Source: Geomonas ferrireducens (GTDB lineage Bacteria > Desulfobacterota > Desulfuromonadia > Geobacterales > Geobacteraceae). Taken from it: 64,000 nt of DNA. Within the stretch, counting starts at the first letter, position 1; each line of letters opens with the position of its first letter. Shown in pieces: positions 16,491 to 25,542 of this stretch. A program made the position numbers and the translations under genes. A model generated the notes under the pieces. That model was given only the letters and a program-made list of their open reading frames with translations. It did not search any database and was not told the DNA's origin. The stretch spans positions 257,057-321,056 of the forward strand of contig NZ_SSYA01000003.1 in the NCBI RefSeq assembly GCF_004917065.1, given 5' to 3'.

Positions 16491-17717
16491 ATGACCATGT
16501 TGCAGTTCGACATCGTGATCGTCGGCAACAGCGCGGCGGGACTGCAGGCGATAAGGACCATCCGCCGCCACAACCGCACGGTGCGCGTAGCCCTCGTGGA
16601 CCGGGAACCGTGTCCCGCCTATTCCCGGGTGCTCACGCCGTACTTCATCGGCGGGAAGACGCCCAGGGAGAACCTCTACATCGTGGATCTCCCCTACTAC
16701 GCCGAGATGGGGGTGACCACCTTCTTCGGCAAAAGCGCCTTGTCCCTCGACCCTGAGCGCCTCGAGCTCGGCCTTTCGGAAGGCACGACGCTCAGGTTCG
16801 GCTCGCTCCTGCTTGCCATGGGGAGCGAGGCGCGCCCCTTCAAAAACGGTTCCCGGCGCATCAGTACGCTCAGGCACATGGCGGACGCGGAGAAGCTCGC
16901 CTCCCTTTTGCAACCGGCCAAAAGCGTCACCGCGCTCGGCGCGGGGCTCGTCAGCGTGCCGGTGCTCTCCCACCTCCCGCGGGACGTGGAGCGTCACCTG
17001 ATCGTCGCCTCGGGGCGCATCTTCAGCCGTCTGCTCGACGCGGAGTCGGCGGCGCTTTTGGAGGAGCATTTCGAGGCTTCCGGGGTGATCCTGCACAAGC
17101 GGGACGACATCACCGAGGTCCTGGAAGGGGAGCGGCTGCAAATCTCCCTCGCCTCGGGGAGGAGGCTTTCGACCGACGCCCTCGTCGTGGGCAAGGGGGT
17201 GGTTCCCAACACGAGGCTTGCCGCCGGGGCGGGGCTCGCCGTTAAGGACGGCATCCTCGTCAACGAGCGGTGCCGCACCTCGCACCCGGCGGTCTATGCC
17301 GCGGGGGATGCGGCGCAGGGGAGGGATTTCGTCACCGGGGAGACGACGGTGCAGGGTAACTGGATCACCGCCGTCGAGCAGGGGGAGGTGGCGGCCTGCA
17401 ACATGCTAGGACTCGAGCACGTCTATGAAGGGAGCATGAAAAACAACATCACCGAGGTGTTCGGCCTCGAGGTGGCGGCGATCGGGTTCTGTTCCGACGA
17501 GGCGCCGCGCTGCATCGTGCACGGCTCGCTCGCTTCCGGCCGCTTCCGCAAGGTCTTTCTCGACGAGAGGGGGCGGGTGATCGGCGCCGTGGTGGTGGGG
17601 GAGACCAACGATTCCGGGCTCTACTACCAGATGGTGCGCGCGAGACTGCCGTTTCCGGGAAAGCGGGCGCTGCAGGGGGAGAACCGGTACGCGGGCTTCA
17701 TGCGGCAGATCGCCTGA
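16491..17717 (+). CDS. FAD/NAD(P)-dependent pyridine nucleotide-disulfide oxidoreductase
   Basis: 408 residues. The N-terminal FAD-binding Rossmann motif is VGNSAAGLQAIRTI. An NAD-binding fold spans about 145-260 (ALGAGLVSVPVLSHL). The second FAD motif is VYAAGDAAQG. It resembles NADH oxidase/nitrite reductase-type flavoproteins but lacks an obvious redox-active CxxxxC pair. It lies 12 bp after the aldehyde oxidoreductase gene and may move electrons between the ferredoxin-like protein and NAD(H), as proposed for similar Geobacter clusters (inference). Confidence 0.88.
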   Translation: MTMLQFDIVIVGNSAAGLQAIRTIRRHNRTVRVALVDREPCPAYSRVLTPYFIGGKTPRENLYIVDLPYYAEMGVTTFFGKSALSLDPERLELGLSEGTTLRFGSLLLAMGSEARPFKNGSRRISTLRHMADAEKLASLLQPAKSVTALGAGLVSVPVLSHLPRDVERHLIVASGRIFSRLLDAESAALLEEHFEASGVILHKRDDITEVLEGERLQISLASGRRLSTDALVVGKGVVPNTRLAAGAGLAVKDGILVNERCRTSHPAVYAAGDAAQGRDFVTGETTVQGNWITAVEQGEVAACNMLGLEHVYEGSMKNNITEVFGLEVAAIGFCSDEAPRCIVHGSLASGRFRKVFLDERGRVIGAVVVGETNDSGLYYQMVRARLPFPGKRALQGENRYAGFMRQIA

Positions 17718-17729
17718 GGGGGCGCGCTC

Positions 17730-18014
17730 ATGGTGCTTCTTCAGATTTACGGAACGCTGCGCATGATGCTCGGAGGAAGGGAGTCCGTGGAACTTCCCTG
17801 GCACGAGGGGGATACGGTGGGGGCGCTCCTGGAGCGCTTCCAGGCCGGTGAGCGGATTCCGGTGACGCACAAGCTCGTCGACGACCGGCGCATGCTGCAC
17901 ACGGGGACCATCATCCTGTTGAACCGGCGCAACGTCCTGCACCTGGACAGGCTGGAGACGCCGGTGCGGGACGGGGACGTCCTGGCGCTCTTTCCACCCG
18001 GTGCCGGAGGGTAG
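17730..18014 (+). CDS. MoaD/ThiS-family sulfur carrier protein
   Basis: 94 residues with the beta-grasp pattern LLQIYGTLRMML, an acidic middle and a C-terminal FPPGAGG ending in Gly-Gly, the residue pair that is adenylated and thiocarboxylated. It lies immediately before a ThiF/MoeB-type adenylyltransferase (stop at 18014, ATG at 18016). The pair is probably dedicated to molybdopterin or tungstopterin synthesis for the adjacent aldehyde oxidoreductase. Confidence 0.9.
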   Translation: MVLLQIYGTLRMMLGGRESVELPWHEGDTVGALLERFQAGERIPVTHKLVDDRRMLHTGTIILLNRRNVLHLDRLETPVRDGDVLALFPPGAGG

Positions 18015-18015
18015 C

Positions 18016-18681
18016 ATGGAGGGGCGTTACGCAAGACAGCGGCTTCTCTGGGGGGATGACCGGCAGCGCCTGATCGGGGAGAGCGAGCTTATCGTCGCAG
18101 GCGTCGGCGGTCTTGGCGCCACCGTCTGCCAGATCATGGCGCGTGCGGGGGTGGGGCGCCTGCATCTCTTTGATGACGGTGCGGTGGCCCTTGAGGATCT
18201 GCACCGCCAGAGCCTCTACGGGGAGTGCGATCTGGGCAGGAAAAAGGTGGTAGTGGCGCGGGAGCGCCTTCAGGCGATCAACTCTACGGTCGAGGTCGTG
18301 ATTCACGAGGAGAGGATCGGCCGCGGTTTCGCCGTTCCCGGCGGTGTCCGGCTCGTCGCCGACTGTCTCGACAACTACGAAGGCCGTTTCGCGCTCTGGG
18401 ACGCGCTGCCTGTTGGCTGCCGCCTGGTCCACGGCGGCGTGCAGGGGGACCGAGGGCAGGTGCTGACCCTGGTGAAAGGGGAGTCGCAGCCGCTTTCCGA
18501 GATCTACGCGGGGAGCGTGCAGCCGGTGGGGGCGATAGAGGTGAGCCCTTACAGCGTCTTCGTGATTGCGGGGCTCATGTGCAGCGAGCTTTGCCACGTC
18601 ATCGGGGGCGCGCCGAAGCTTCTGGATCGGTTCCTGGTGGTCGATCTCGTCGACCTTTCCTTGTCTTTTCTCGACGTCTGA
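18016..18681 (+). CDS. ThiF/MoeB/HesA-type adenylyltransferase
   Basis: 221 residues, of the short HesA-like size. It starts MEGRYARQRLLWGDD. The ATP-binding loop GVGGLGATVCQIMARAG is followed by the acidic LFDDGAVALEDLHRQSLY, and by DCLDNYEGR, whose Asp lies where Mg-ATP is bound. The second-half CxxC zinc pair of classical MoeB is not evident, in line with HesA-like proteins. It activates the C-terminal Gly of the MoaD-like protein encoded just upstream. Last gene of the aldehyde oxidoreductase operon. Confidence 0.88.
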   Translation: MEGRYARQRLLWGDDRQRLIGESELIVAGVGGLGATVCQIMARAGVGRLHLFDDGAVALEDLHRQSLYGECDLGRKKVVVARERLQAINSTVEVVIHEERIGRGFAVPGGVRLVADCLDNYEGRFALWDALPVGCRLVHGGVQGDRGQVLTLVKGESQPLSEIYAGSVQPVGAIEVSPYSVFVIAGLMCSELCHVIGGAPKLLDRFLVVDLVDLSLSFLDV

Positions 18682-18722
18682 TTTTGACAGAAGCCATTGT
18701 TTTGACAGCCGCCGTCGGCAGC

Positions 18723-18801
18723 TCGGACTGGTCGGACTGGTCGGACTGGTCGGACTGGTCGGACTGGTCGGACTTGCGGCTTGCGGCTTGCGGCTTGCGG
18801 C
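18723..18801 (+). repeat. Two adjoining short tandem repeats
   Basis: Five complete and one partial copy of the 9-mer TCGGACTGG (18723-18774) run directly into four copies of the 7-mer TTGCGGC (18774-18801). They lie between the convergent ThiF-like and glycosyltransferase genes. Likely slippage-prone, with no coding role that I can see. Confidence 0.9.
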
Positions 18802-18838
18802 GGCTGGGCCTGCAGGCTTGCTAGCCCAGCAGGGCGTT

Positions 18839-20041
18839 CTAGCGGGCGAAGAACGCTGCCAGCAGCTTGTCGACCGCGTGGCGCCAGGTGTAACGCTCAC
18901 GCACCCATCCGGCGGCCGCTTCCTTCACCTCGCGGCTCACGCCGCGCTCCATCGTCCTTGCCAGAAGCGCCACCAGGTGCTCGAGGCTCGGATCCAGCCC
19001 CATTACGCCTCCTGCGGCGTGCAGCGGAGTGCTCGCTATCCTGTCTGCAAAGCTGTCATCGATGAAGTCGTCGGTCGGGCCCCCTGCGGTGCATATCACG
19101 GGGAGGCCGCAGGCGGCCGCTTCCAGTACCGGCAGGTTGAACCCCTCGGCCATGTACGGGGAGGCGTAGAGGTCGCACGCATTGTAAAGGGCCGCCATCT
19201 CGTGGAAAGAGAGGGTTTCCCCGATATAGACGAGCGATGCCTGCAGCCGCGCGGCTTCCTCCCGGGTAAGGAGATCGCCGCATTCCTTGAGACACTTTTG
19301 CGACGGGTAGAGCCCGTCGAGCCCCTTCAGGCAGAGCTTCATGCGCGGATAGCGCTGCTGCACCACGGCGAACGCCTTCAGAAGATACCGGATCCCCTTG
19401 TTACCAATCATGGTCCCGATGCTCAGGACGACGAACTCATCGCCCCATCCCATCTGCTTTCGGACCGCGTCCCGGTCCGCCGCAGCAAACGGCCTGAAGA
19501 TGTCTTCGCGCACCCCGTGGGGAACCACTATCACCCGCTCCTCAGGGGCGCCGCTTCGGAGAAAGCCGGCCCGGGACCAGTTGGACGGGGTGACGATGAC
19601 CGCGTCCGACGCGGCCAACTGCGCAGGGAGGTCCCCATTACCCGCCAGCATCGTCGGCCGCACCACGCCGTGCTCGGTGGTGCCGAAGACGAAGTGGCGC
19701 TGCGCCTTGACCGGCGCTAAGTTGCAGGGGTAGTCGATCCTGTAAAGGACTTCGGGGTGGACGGCCGGATCGGGCGCCTTCAGCGCGCCGAGGGCGGCGG
19801 TCGACTCCGCGTCGAAGAGACGGTACGACGGCGTCCACTCCGCCTTGAGATAGGGAAGGTCGCGGTGGTAAAGCTCGACGTCATCACGCCGGATGAGCTC
19901 AAGGCACTGCCACATGTTGACGCAGGCGTAAGAGTGGGGTACGAAGCGCCAGCCTTCGGTAACGATGATTTTCTTCAATATCGACCTCGCCGTAGGTGCC
20001 CCTCCCGTGCAAGCGTCTGCCTTTCTTTTGACGCTTCGCAT
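18839..20041 (-). CDS. Glycosyltransferase family 4 (GT-B) protein
   Basis: 400 residues. The C-terminal half shows the GT4 donor site: VLSIGTMIGNKGIRYLLKAF, then the EX7E-type region YMAEGFNLPVLEAAACGLPVI with both glutamates. The N-terminal acceptor domain contains VIVTPSNWSRAGF. The enzyme should transfer a sugar from a nucleotide donor to an unknown surface glycan. The ATG at 20041 gives a low-quality leader (MRSVKRKADACTGG). A TTG at about 19978, with GAGG upstream, would start LKKIIVTEGWRF and may be the true start. It is alone on its strand, convergent with the aldehyde oxidoreductase operon. Confidence 0.85.
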   Translation of the reverse strand: MRSVKRKADACTGGAPTARSILKKIIVTEGWRFVPHSYACVNMWQCLELIRRDDVELYHRDLPYLKAEWTPSYRLFDAESTAALGALKAPDPAVHPEVLYRIDYPCNLAPVKAQRHFVFGTTEHGVVRPTMLAGNGDLPAQLAASDAVIVTPSNWSRAGFLRSGAPEERVIVVPHGVREDIFRPFAAADRDAVRKQMGWGDEFVVLSIGTMIGNKGIRYLLKAFAVVQQRYPRMKLCLKGLDGLYPSQKCLKECGDLLTREEAARLQASLVYIGETLSFHEMAALYNACDLYASPYMAEGFNLPVLEAAACGLPVICTAGGPTDDFIDDSFADRIASTPLHAAGGVMGLDPSLEHLVALLARTMERGVSREVKEAAAGWVRERYTWRHAVDKLLAAFFAR

Positions 20042-20115
20042 CGGGGCATGTCGGTCGCTGTTGCAATTGCTTTGCCAGCGGCGCCTGCCTCCCGAAGGGG
20101 GGTGACGTCAGGCGA

Positions 20116-22737
20116 CTAATCCCTCCGGATGGGGAGGCGCATGGTGACCCTGGTGCCTTTACCCGGTCTTGATTCGAATTCCAGGCTGCCGCCATGCTCT
20201 TTGACTATGGAGGAGGAGATGTACAGCCCAAGCCCCGTCCCCCCTTGCTCGATCCGCATGGTGAAAAACGGCTCGGTCAACCGTGCGAGCACCTCCTCAG
20301 ACATGCCGCTCCCCTGATCCTCTACGCTCAGGTTCACCGTCTCTCGCTGGGGGGCGCACCAGGTCCGGATCAGCACGCCGCTGTTCTTGTCGGGTAGCGA
20401 CTGCAGTGCGTTCATGACCAGGTTTATCACCACCTGGTCGATCTGCTGCTGGCTCCCCTGCACGGCGGGAAGGTCCTGTCCAAGCTCCATGCGGCAGTTG
20501 TCCGTGTGGCGCTGGATATGGTGCCACAGGATCGAGCCGGCATTCTCCACGGACCGGTTCACCTCGACGGTTCCCTGCATGTCCAGCTCGGCGGGCTTGC
20601 TGAAGTTCTTCATGTCCCGCACGATCTTGTCGATCTGCAGCGACCCCTCCCTGATGCCGTCATGCAGCTTGGGGACCATCTCCAGTACCTCGTCGTAGGG
20701 GAAGCCCCCGAGGTTGAAGTTCCCCTCCGCCTCCCTTAGCGCCAGCAGACGGGCCAGGGCGTCCCTCACGATCTGGGTGAGCACGGTGTTGTTGATGGAG
20801 ATGCAATGGTTAGGGTTGTTGATCTCGTGCGCCACGCTGGAGACCAGCATCCCAAGCGAGCTCATCTTGTTGGTCTGGATCAGCTTGGCCTGGGTGGCGC
20901 GTATCTCATCCTCAAGCCGGAGCTTTTCGGAGATGTCCCGGATGGAGCAGAGGACGAGCTCCTCGTCTTTGAGTCTGATCCGTGTTCCCCTAAAGGAGAT
21001 GACGATCTTTTCGCCTCCTGCCTTGTAGCTCACCGCCCGTTGCAGGACCCCCTGCGAGCCGTCGTGGTGCGCGAGCGCCGCCCTGATCTTCTCCAGATCC
21101 CCCGCTTCAATCAGGGTCTTCACGTCGAGGTACGGCAGTTCTTCGTGGCGCAAGCCGTAGAGCGCCAGCGCCGCGGGGTTTGCGTCGATCACCTGCAAGG
21201 TCTCGAGCTTCATGAGGATTACGGGATCGTCATTTTGTACGAAGACCTGGTAGAAGCGCTCCTCGCTCTCCTTGAGCTCGCTTTTCGCCTGGGCGAAGTC
21301 GGTGATGTCGCGCCCCTCGGCAATCAGGTAGATCACCGCACCCTCCTCGTCGCGGATCGGGGAGAGTGAGAAGTCGATGTGGTGCACGTCTCCCTCCTGG
21401 TCCAGGTGGGTGGCCCCGAAGCGGGCCGGAACACCCTGCGAGCCGATCGCTATAGAGGTGCGCAGCCGCTTGCGCAGCCCGGCGTCATGTCTCCACCACG
21501 GGGTGTCCCAGTAGGGGAGGCCAAGGACCGTCTCCTTCTCGACTCCGACCAGGCCGAGGGCGGTGCGGTTCGCGTCGACCAGGGTCCCGTCGGGGGTGAG
21601 GAGCCCCTGGTAATGGAAGGCGTGGTCGGTGATGGAGCGCAAGAGCCTCTCGCTCTCCATGAGCTGCTGTTCCCTGTGCTGGATCTCGTCCGCCATGCTC
21701 TGCAGGTCTTCTGCCAACTGCTCGACCTCGGTGATATCTCCCTTTTGCCTGGGGGGAGGCTTCTCGCCGCCGGCCACCCTGCGGGCGAAGGCGGCCAATT
21801 CCTCCAGACAGCGCGAGAGGCGGCGGGCCAGAAAGAGCGAGGCCGGAAGGGCGAGGAGCAGGGCGGCAAGCGCCCCCGCTCCCACGTTGCGCGTGGTGAT
21901 GGCCACGGAGCGGTAGGCGGTCTGCACCGGCTGGGTCACCAGGACGTACCACCCTATGTGCGTGGACTTCATGATGGTTCCGACCAGGGTGCGCCCATTG
22001 AGGGTGAACTCGCCGCTCACCGGCGTGTCCGAGAGGAGTCCGCGGCGCACCAGGGGGATGTCGCCCAGAAAGCGGGGAGGGGATGGGGCGGTCCCCTCCT
22101 TTGCGGCGATCACCTGGCCGTTGCGGTCGATCAGCACGATTTCCTGGCCGGTGCTTCCGGCTATGTCGCGCAGGGAACCGATCAGCTTCGCGAGGTCGAT
22201 CTCGCCGATCACCACGAGGTCCCTGCTTGGGACCCCGACTGCAACCGACACGCCCCTGCCGGGTGCGGGAAAAAAGGTGTTGGACCAGACGGTGCTCGCA
22301 TAGTGGCGGGTGTCGCGGAAGAGCTGATCCCCGGCGAGGCTCGTCCGCTCCAGGGCGTGGTGGTCCTGTTCTGTGTGGCGATGGTCCTTGCGGATACCTG
22401 CCGCCTTGATCGCTCCGTTTGGAAGTACGGCGTAAATCACGTTGAGCGATGTGGATGCCTCGACCTCGGCATCGAGGATCTCCTGGAGGTCCCCGAGGTA
22501 GCCCGGTTTGCGCAGGGGAAGGGCGGCTACCGCCTTGACGTCAGTGAGCGCGGCGGAGAGGTAGTTGTCCATGGCAACGCCGAAGGCGCGCGCCAGCTCC
22601 CGTTGCCCGGACTCAACGTCTTTCTTTATGTGGGGGAGCAGCAGGAAGATGTTCAAAACGGCGACCAGCAGGAAGGGGATGGCGGCCAGAAGGGTGGACT
22701 GCAGCGATAGTATCCTGCGAAAACGGTGCGTGGACAC
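20116..22737 (-). CDS. Membrane sensor histidine kinase with Cache-type input and two PAS domains
   Basis: 873 residues. A TM helix at about 10-32 (LLAAIPFLLVAVLNIFLLL) is followed by a long extracytoplasmic region (about 33-280) of dCache type and a second TM at about 285-305. Then come a HAMP-like linker, PAS domains at about 365-480 and 485-605, and a coiled coil. The kinase core has its H-box at SVAHEINNPNH (about 645), an N-box VVINLVMNALQSL, a DQGSGM G1 box and GGTGLGLYISSSIV. It is divergent from a sigma-54 response regulator 154 bp away, its likely partner. The large periplasmic domain suggests an extracellular ligand. Confidence 0.92.
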   Translation of the reverse strand: MSTHRFRRILSLQSTLLAAIPFLLVAVLNIFLLLPHIKKDVESGQRELARAFGVAMDNYLSAALTDVKAVAALPLRKPGYLGDLQEILDAEVEASTSLNVIYAVLPNGAIKAAGIRKDHRHTEQDHHALERTSLAGDQLFRDTRHYASTVWSNTFFPAPGRGVSVAVGVPSRDLVVIGEIDLAKLIGSLRDIAGSTGQEIVLIDRNGQVIAAKEGTAPSPPRFLGDIPLVRRGLLSDTPVSGEFTLNGRTLVGTIMKSTHIGWYVLVTQPVQTAYRSVAITTRNVGAGALAALLLALPASLFLARRLSRCLEELAAFARRVAGGEKPPPRQKGDITEVEQLAEDLQSMADEIQHREQQLMESERLLRSITDHAFHYQGLLTPDGTLVDANRTALGLVGVEKETVLGLPYWDTPWWRHDAGLRKRLRTSIAIGSQGVPARFGATHLDQEGDVHHIDFSLSPIRDEEGAVIYLIAEGRDITDFAQAKSELKESEERFYQVFVQNDDPVILMKLETLQVIDANPAALALYGLRHEELPYLDVKTLIEAGDLEKIRAALAHHDGSQGVLQRAVSYKAGGEKIVISFRGTRIRLKDEELVLCSIRDISEKLRLEDEIRATQAKLIQTNKMSSLGMLVSSVAHEINNPNHCISINNTVLTQIVRDALARLLALREAEGNFNLGGFPYDEVLEMVPKLHDGIREGSLQIDKIVRDMKNFSKPAELDMQGTVEVNRSVENAGSILWHHIQRHTDNCRMELGQDLPAVQGSQQQIDQVVINLVMNALQSLPDKNSGVLIRTWCAPQRETVNLSVEDQGSGMSEEVLARLTEPFFTMRIEQGGTGLGLYISSSIVKEHGGSLEFESRPGKGTRVTMRLPIRRD

Positions 22738-22891
22738 GGTGCTCCTTGCCGTTAAACGCCCCTGCGCGGGGCTTCGGCCATGGGAATGGTCATGAAAAAA
22801 ACTCTTTTACTTATTAACATTTTGACGATAAGGTGGCAAACGGTCATTTGACTATTTGCATTAGCCGATAGCAACCTGCAACGGAGCACTC

Positions 22892-24301
22892 ATGTCAGCA
22901 CAGGGAAAAAAGAAGGGGGTGGCGGACCAGATACTTCTGGTGGACGACGAGCCCCACATCCTGTTCGGATCCTCGGTTATGCTGCGTCAGGCTGGCTTTG
23001 CGCGGGTGAAGACCCTGGACGACATCCGCCAACTGCTGCCGATGCTTTTGGAGGAAGAGCCCGGGGTGATCGTCCTCGACCTGCAGATGCCGCACATATC
23101 CGGCAAGGAGATGCTCGGCGAGCTCAACTGCAGTTACCCGGCCATTCCGGTGATCATCGTCACCGCGGCAAACGAGCTGGAAACCGCCATCGACTGCATG
23201 AAGCTCGGCGCCTTCGACTACATAGTGAAGCCGGTGGACGCCACCCGCTTCGTGACGAGCGTCAGGAAGGCGCTGGACAGAAACGCCATGCAGCGCGAGA
23301 TAGAGTCGCTGCGCGAGTCGCTTTTGGGCGGGGCCCCCGCGAACGACAAGGCCTTTTCCGCCATCAAGACCAGAAGCCCCCGCATGAAGGCGATCTTCAG
23401 CTATCTGGAGGCGGTGGCTCCCACGGAGCAGCCGGTCCTGATCACGGGAGAGACCGGGGTCGGCAAGGAACTGATCGCCCGCGCCCTGCATGAGCTGAGC
23501 GGACGCCGGGGGGCATTCGTCCCGGTTAACAGCGCAGGTGTGGACGACCACGTCTTCTCGGACACCCTCTTCGGGCACAGGAAGGGGGCCTTCACCGGCG
23601 CCGACCAGGCGCGCGACGGCATGATCGTCCGCTCGGCCGGGGGGACGCTCTTTCTGGACGAGATCGGCGAGACGTCCCCGGCCACCCAGGTGAAGCTTTT
23701 GCGGCTTTTGCAGGAAGGGGAGTACTACCCGCTGGGGTCCGATCATCCCGCAGCCAACCAGGCCCGCGTGGTGGTGGCGACCAACCGCGATCTTCCCGCC
23801 GCCATCGCTGAGGGTAGCTTCCGGCGCGATCTGTACTACCGTCTCTGCGCCCACCAGGTGAACGTGCCGCCGCTGCGCGAGCGCACCGAAGACATCCCGC
23901 TTCTTCTGGAGACCTTCGTGGAGGAGGCGGCGCGCACGCTGCACCGGGAGGCCCCGGGCTACCCGTACGAACTGGCGAGCCTCCTGGCAGGGTACTCCTT
24001 CCCCGGGAATGTGAGGGAGTTGCGCGCCATGGTGTTCAACGCGGTGACGCTGCAGCAGGGTGGCAGGCTTTCCGTAGCCGCCTTCCGCGACGCCACCGGG
24101 GCGGGGCTCCCGGCAGTTGCCCCCGGCCAGGAAGAGGGTGGGCAATGGCTGGACCTCTCCGCAGGCTTCCCCACCCTGGCCGAGATCACCCAGAGCCTGA
24201 TCCGGGCCGCCTTGAGCCGTTCCGGCGGCAACCAGCGTGCGGCCGCCGAACTGCTCGGGATCACCCGGCAGGCCCTCAATCAGCGCATTAGCAGGAAATA
24301 A
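22892..24301 (+). CDS. Sigma-54-dependent response regulator (NtrC family)
   Basis: 469 residues. The receiver domain (1-125) has VDDEP, the phospho-Asp in IVLDLQMP and Lys in IVKPVD. The AAA+ domain has GETGVGKE, GAFTGA and DEIGETS, and the C-terminal Fis-type HTH is RAAAELLGITRQALNQRI. It shares unusual spellings (HRKGAFTGAD, EGEYYPLGSD) with the regulator at 45805-47259, so the two are paralogs. The partner is probably the divergent kinase. The sigma-54 promoter of the chemotaxis operon lies 246 bp after its stop, making that operon a plausible target. Confidence 0.93.
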   Translation: MSAQGKKKGVADQILLVDDEPHILFGSSVMLRQAGFARVKTLDDIRQLLPMLLEEEPGVIVLDLQMPHISGKEMLGELNCSYPAIPVIIVTAANELETAIDCMKLGAFDYIVKPVDATRFVTSVRKALDRNAMQREIESLRESLLGGAPANDKAFSAIKTRSPRMKAIFSYLEAVAPTEQPVLITGETGVGKELIARALHELSGRRGAFVPVNSAGVDDHVFSDTLFGHRKGAFTGADQARDGMIVRSAGGTLFLDEIGETSPATQVKLLRLLQEGEYYPLGSDHPAANQARVVVATNRDLPAAIAEGSFRRDLYYRLCAHQVNVPPLRERTEDIPLLLETFVEEAARTLHREAPGYPYELASLLAGYSFPGNVRELRAMVFNAVTLQQGGRLSVAAFRDATGAGLPAVAPGQEEGGQWLDLSAGFPTLAEITQSLIRAALSRSGGNQRAAAELLGITRQALNQRISRK

Positions 24302-24368
24302 TTCCCCTTTTCCCCACGATTTTCCCCCCCAAAATAGGTTCCGCCCCCCGCTCGACGCCCCACGGCGA

Positions 24369-24468
24369 CAAGAAACCTTGTCGCTGTCAACTTTTCTTGC
24401 TCGTCTTGTCAAACCCCGGTACTGCACGGGACAAACCTCTCCGATCGCCCCTTTGTCAAGAAACCTTG
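24369..24468 (+). promoter_or_regulatory. Two identical CAAGAAACCTTG sites before the chemotaxis operon
   Basis: The 12-mer CAAGAAACCTTG occurs at 24369-24380 and again at 24457-24468. Each has a CAAG/CTTG dyad. They lie about 80 and 170 bp before the sigma-54 promoter, in the normal range for activator binding sites. TTTCTTGCTCGTCTTG between them may hold further half-sites. Confidence 0.6.
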
Positions 24469-24546
24469 CTTCGCTCCTCCCGCCGCCGGATCGCCTCCGT
24501 TGGCGCAACTACCCGTATACAGTGACGGAATTCTTCCTACACCGGA

Positions 24547-24561
24547 TGGCACGCCCTTTGC
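24547..24561 (+). promoter_or_regulatory. Sigma-54 promoter of the chemotaxis operon
   Basis: TGGCAC-N5-TTGC is a perfect match to the consensus -24/-12 elements. It lies 80 bp before the first receiver gene at 24642. Confidence 0.88.
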
Positions 24562-24641
24562 CTTAATGAGGAAGCTGCGGAGCCGTACCATCTGGAAGCG
24601 GCGCCGTTTCCCGCAAGAACAAGGATACGACGAGGTGTGTG

Positions 24642-25061
24642 ATGCTTAAAAAAGTGCTGGTGGTTGATGATTCCGAGATGATCCACAAGATGTACCGCCT
24701 GGTTCTGAACCGTTACGAGTGCGAGATCCTCGACGCCATGAACGGTCAGGAGGCGCTCAACCTGCTGGACCTGCACCGGGACACCGGGCTCATCCTGCTC
24801 GACATCAACATGCCGGTCATGAACGGGGTGCAGTTTCTGGAGAAGGCGGGGGCGCTGGGGATCACCGGCAGGGTCCCGGTCATCATCATCAGCACCGAAG
24901 GGAAGGAGAGCGACACGATCCGCGGCCTCCAGCTCGGCGCCAAAGGGTACGTGAAAAAGCCCTTCAAACCCACCCTTTTGCACGACTTGATCGAGAAGCT
25001 CGTGCTCCCTTCGCCCGCGCCGCCCCAGATCGACGAGCGCCGCTGCGCCAACACCCTTTAA
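24642..25061 (+). CDS. Single-domain response regulator (CheY-like), first copy
   Basis: 139 residues, receiver only. KVLVVDDSE holds the acidic pair, ILLDINMPVM holds the phospho-Asp, IIISTEG the conserved Ser/Thr and VKKPF the Lys. ATG at 24642 with GAGG upstream. It is close to the next gene in sequence (YRLVLNRYECEILDAMNGQEAL against YHLVLARYRCQILDAVNGQEAL), so the two are a tandem duplication. First gene of the sigma-54 chemotaxis operon; a probable phosphate target of the CheA encoded downstream. Confidence 0.93.
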   Translation: MLKKVLVVDDSEMIHKMYRLVLNRYECEILDAMNGQEALNLLDLHRDTGLILLDINMPVMNGVQFLEKAGALGITGRVPVIIISTEGKESDTIRGLQLGAKGYVKKPFKPTLLHDLIEKLVLPSPAPPQIDERRCANTL

Positions 25062-25125
25062 CCATCGCCGCGGGGCTTGGCTTGCGCCGGTGCCCCCCTG
25101 CCGGGGCACCGAAAGGGAAAAGTAG

Positions 25126-25542
25126 ATGAAACTGACAAAAATCCTCGTAGTGGATGATTCTCCCCTGATCCGCCAGATGTACCACTTGGTCCTGGCGCGC
25201 TACCGGTGTCAGATCCTGGATGCCGTGAACGGTCAGGAGGCGCTCGACATCCTGGCGCGGCAGGACGACGTGCAGCTAGTGCTTTTGGACATCAACATGC
25301 CGATCATGAACGGGGTGAAGTTCCTGGAAAAGACCTCGCTTTTGGGACTTACGCAAAGGATCCCGGTGATCATCGTCAGCACCGAGGGGAGTGAAGAGGA
25401 TACCCTCCAGGGGCTGAGGCTCGGTGCGAGCGGGTACCTGACCAAGCCCTTCACCCCGAGCCAGCTCCATGAGGTGATCGTGAGGGTGCTTCAGGCGAGC
25501 GGGGCCTGCCCGGAGCCGGAGGAGATGGCCTTTGAACGGTGA
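25126..25542 (+). CDS. Single-domain response regulator (CheY-like), second copy
   Basis: 138 residues, receiver only: ILVVDDSP, LLDINMPIM (phospho-Asp), IIVSTEG, and LTKPF with the conserved Lys. It is a tandem paralog of the preceding gene. Its 3' end overlaps the CheA start by 11 bases, which suggests translational coupling. With two CheY-like proteins, one may drive output and the other act as a phosphate sink (inference). Confidence 0.93.
   Translation: MKLTKILVVDDSPLIRQMYHLVLARYRCQILDAVNGQEALDILARQDDVQLVLLDINMPIMNGVKFLEKTSLLGLTQRIPVIIVSTEGSEEDTLQGLRLGASGYLTKPFTPSQLHEVIVRVLQASGACPEPEEMAFER

Noticed and set aside
18566-19720. 384-codon forward frame across the glycosyltransferase
   Set aside because: It reads through the tandem repeats and antisense to GT4 motifs; no family resemblance.
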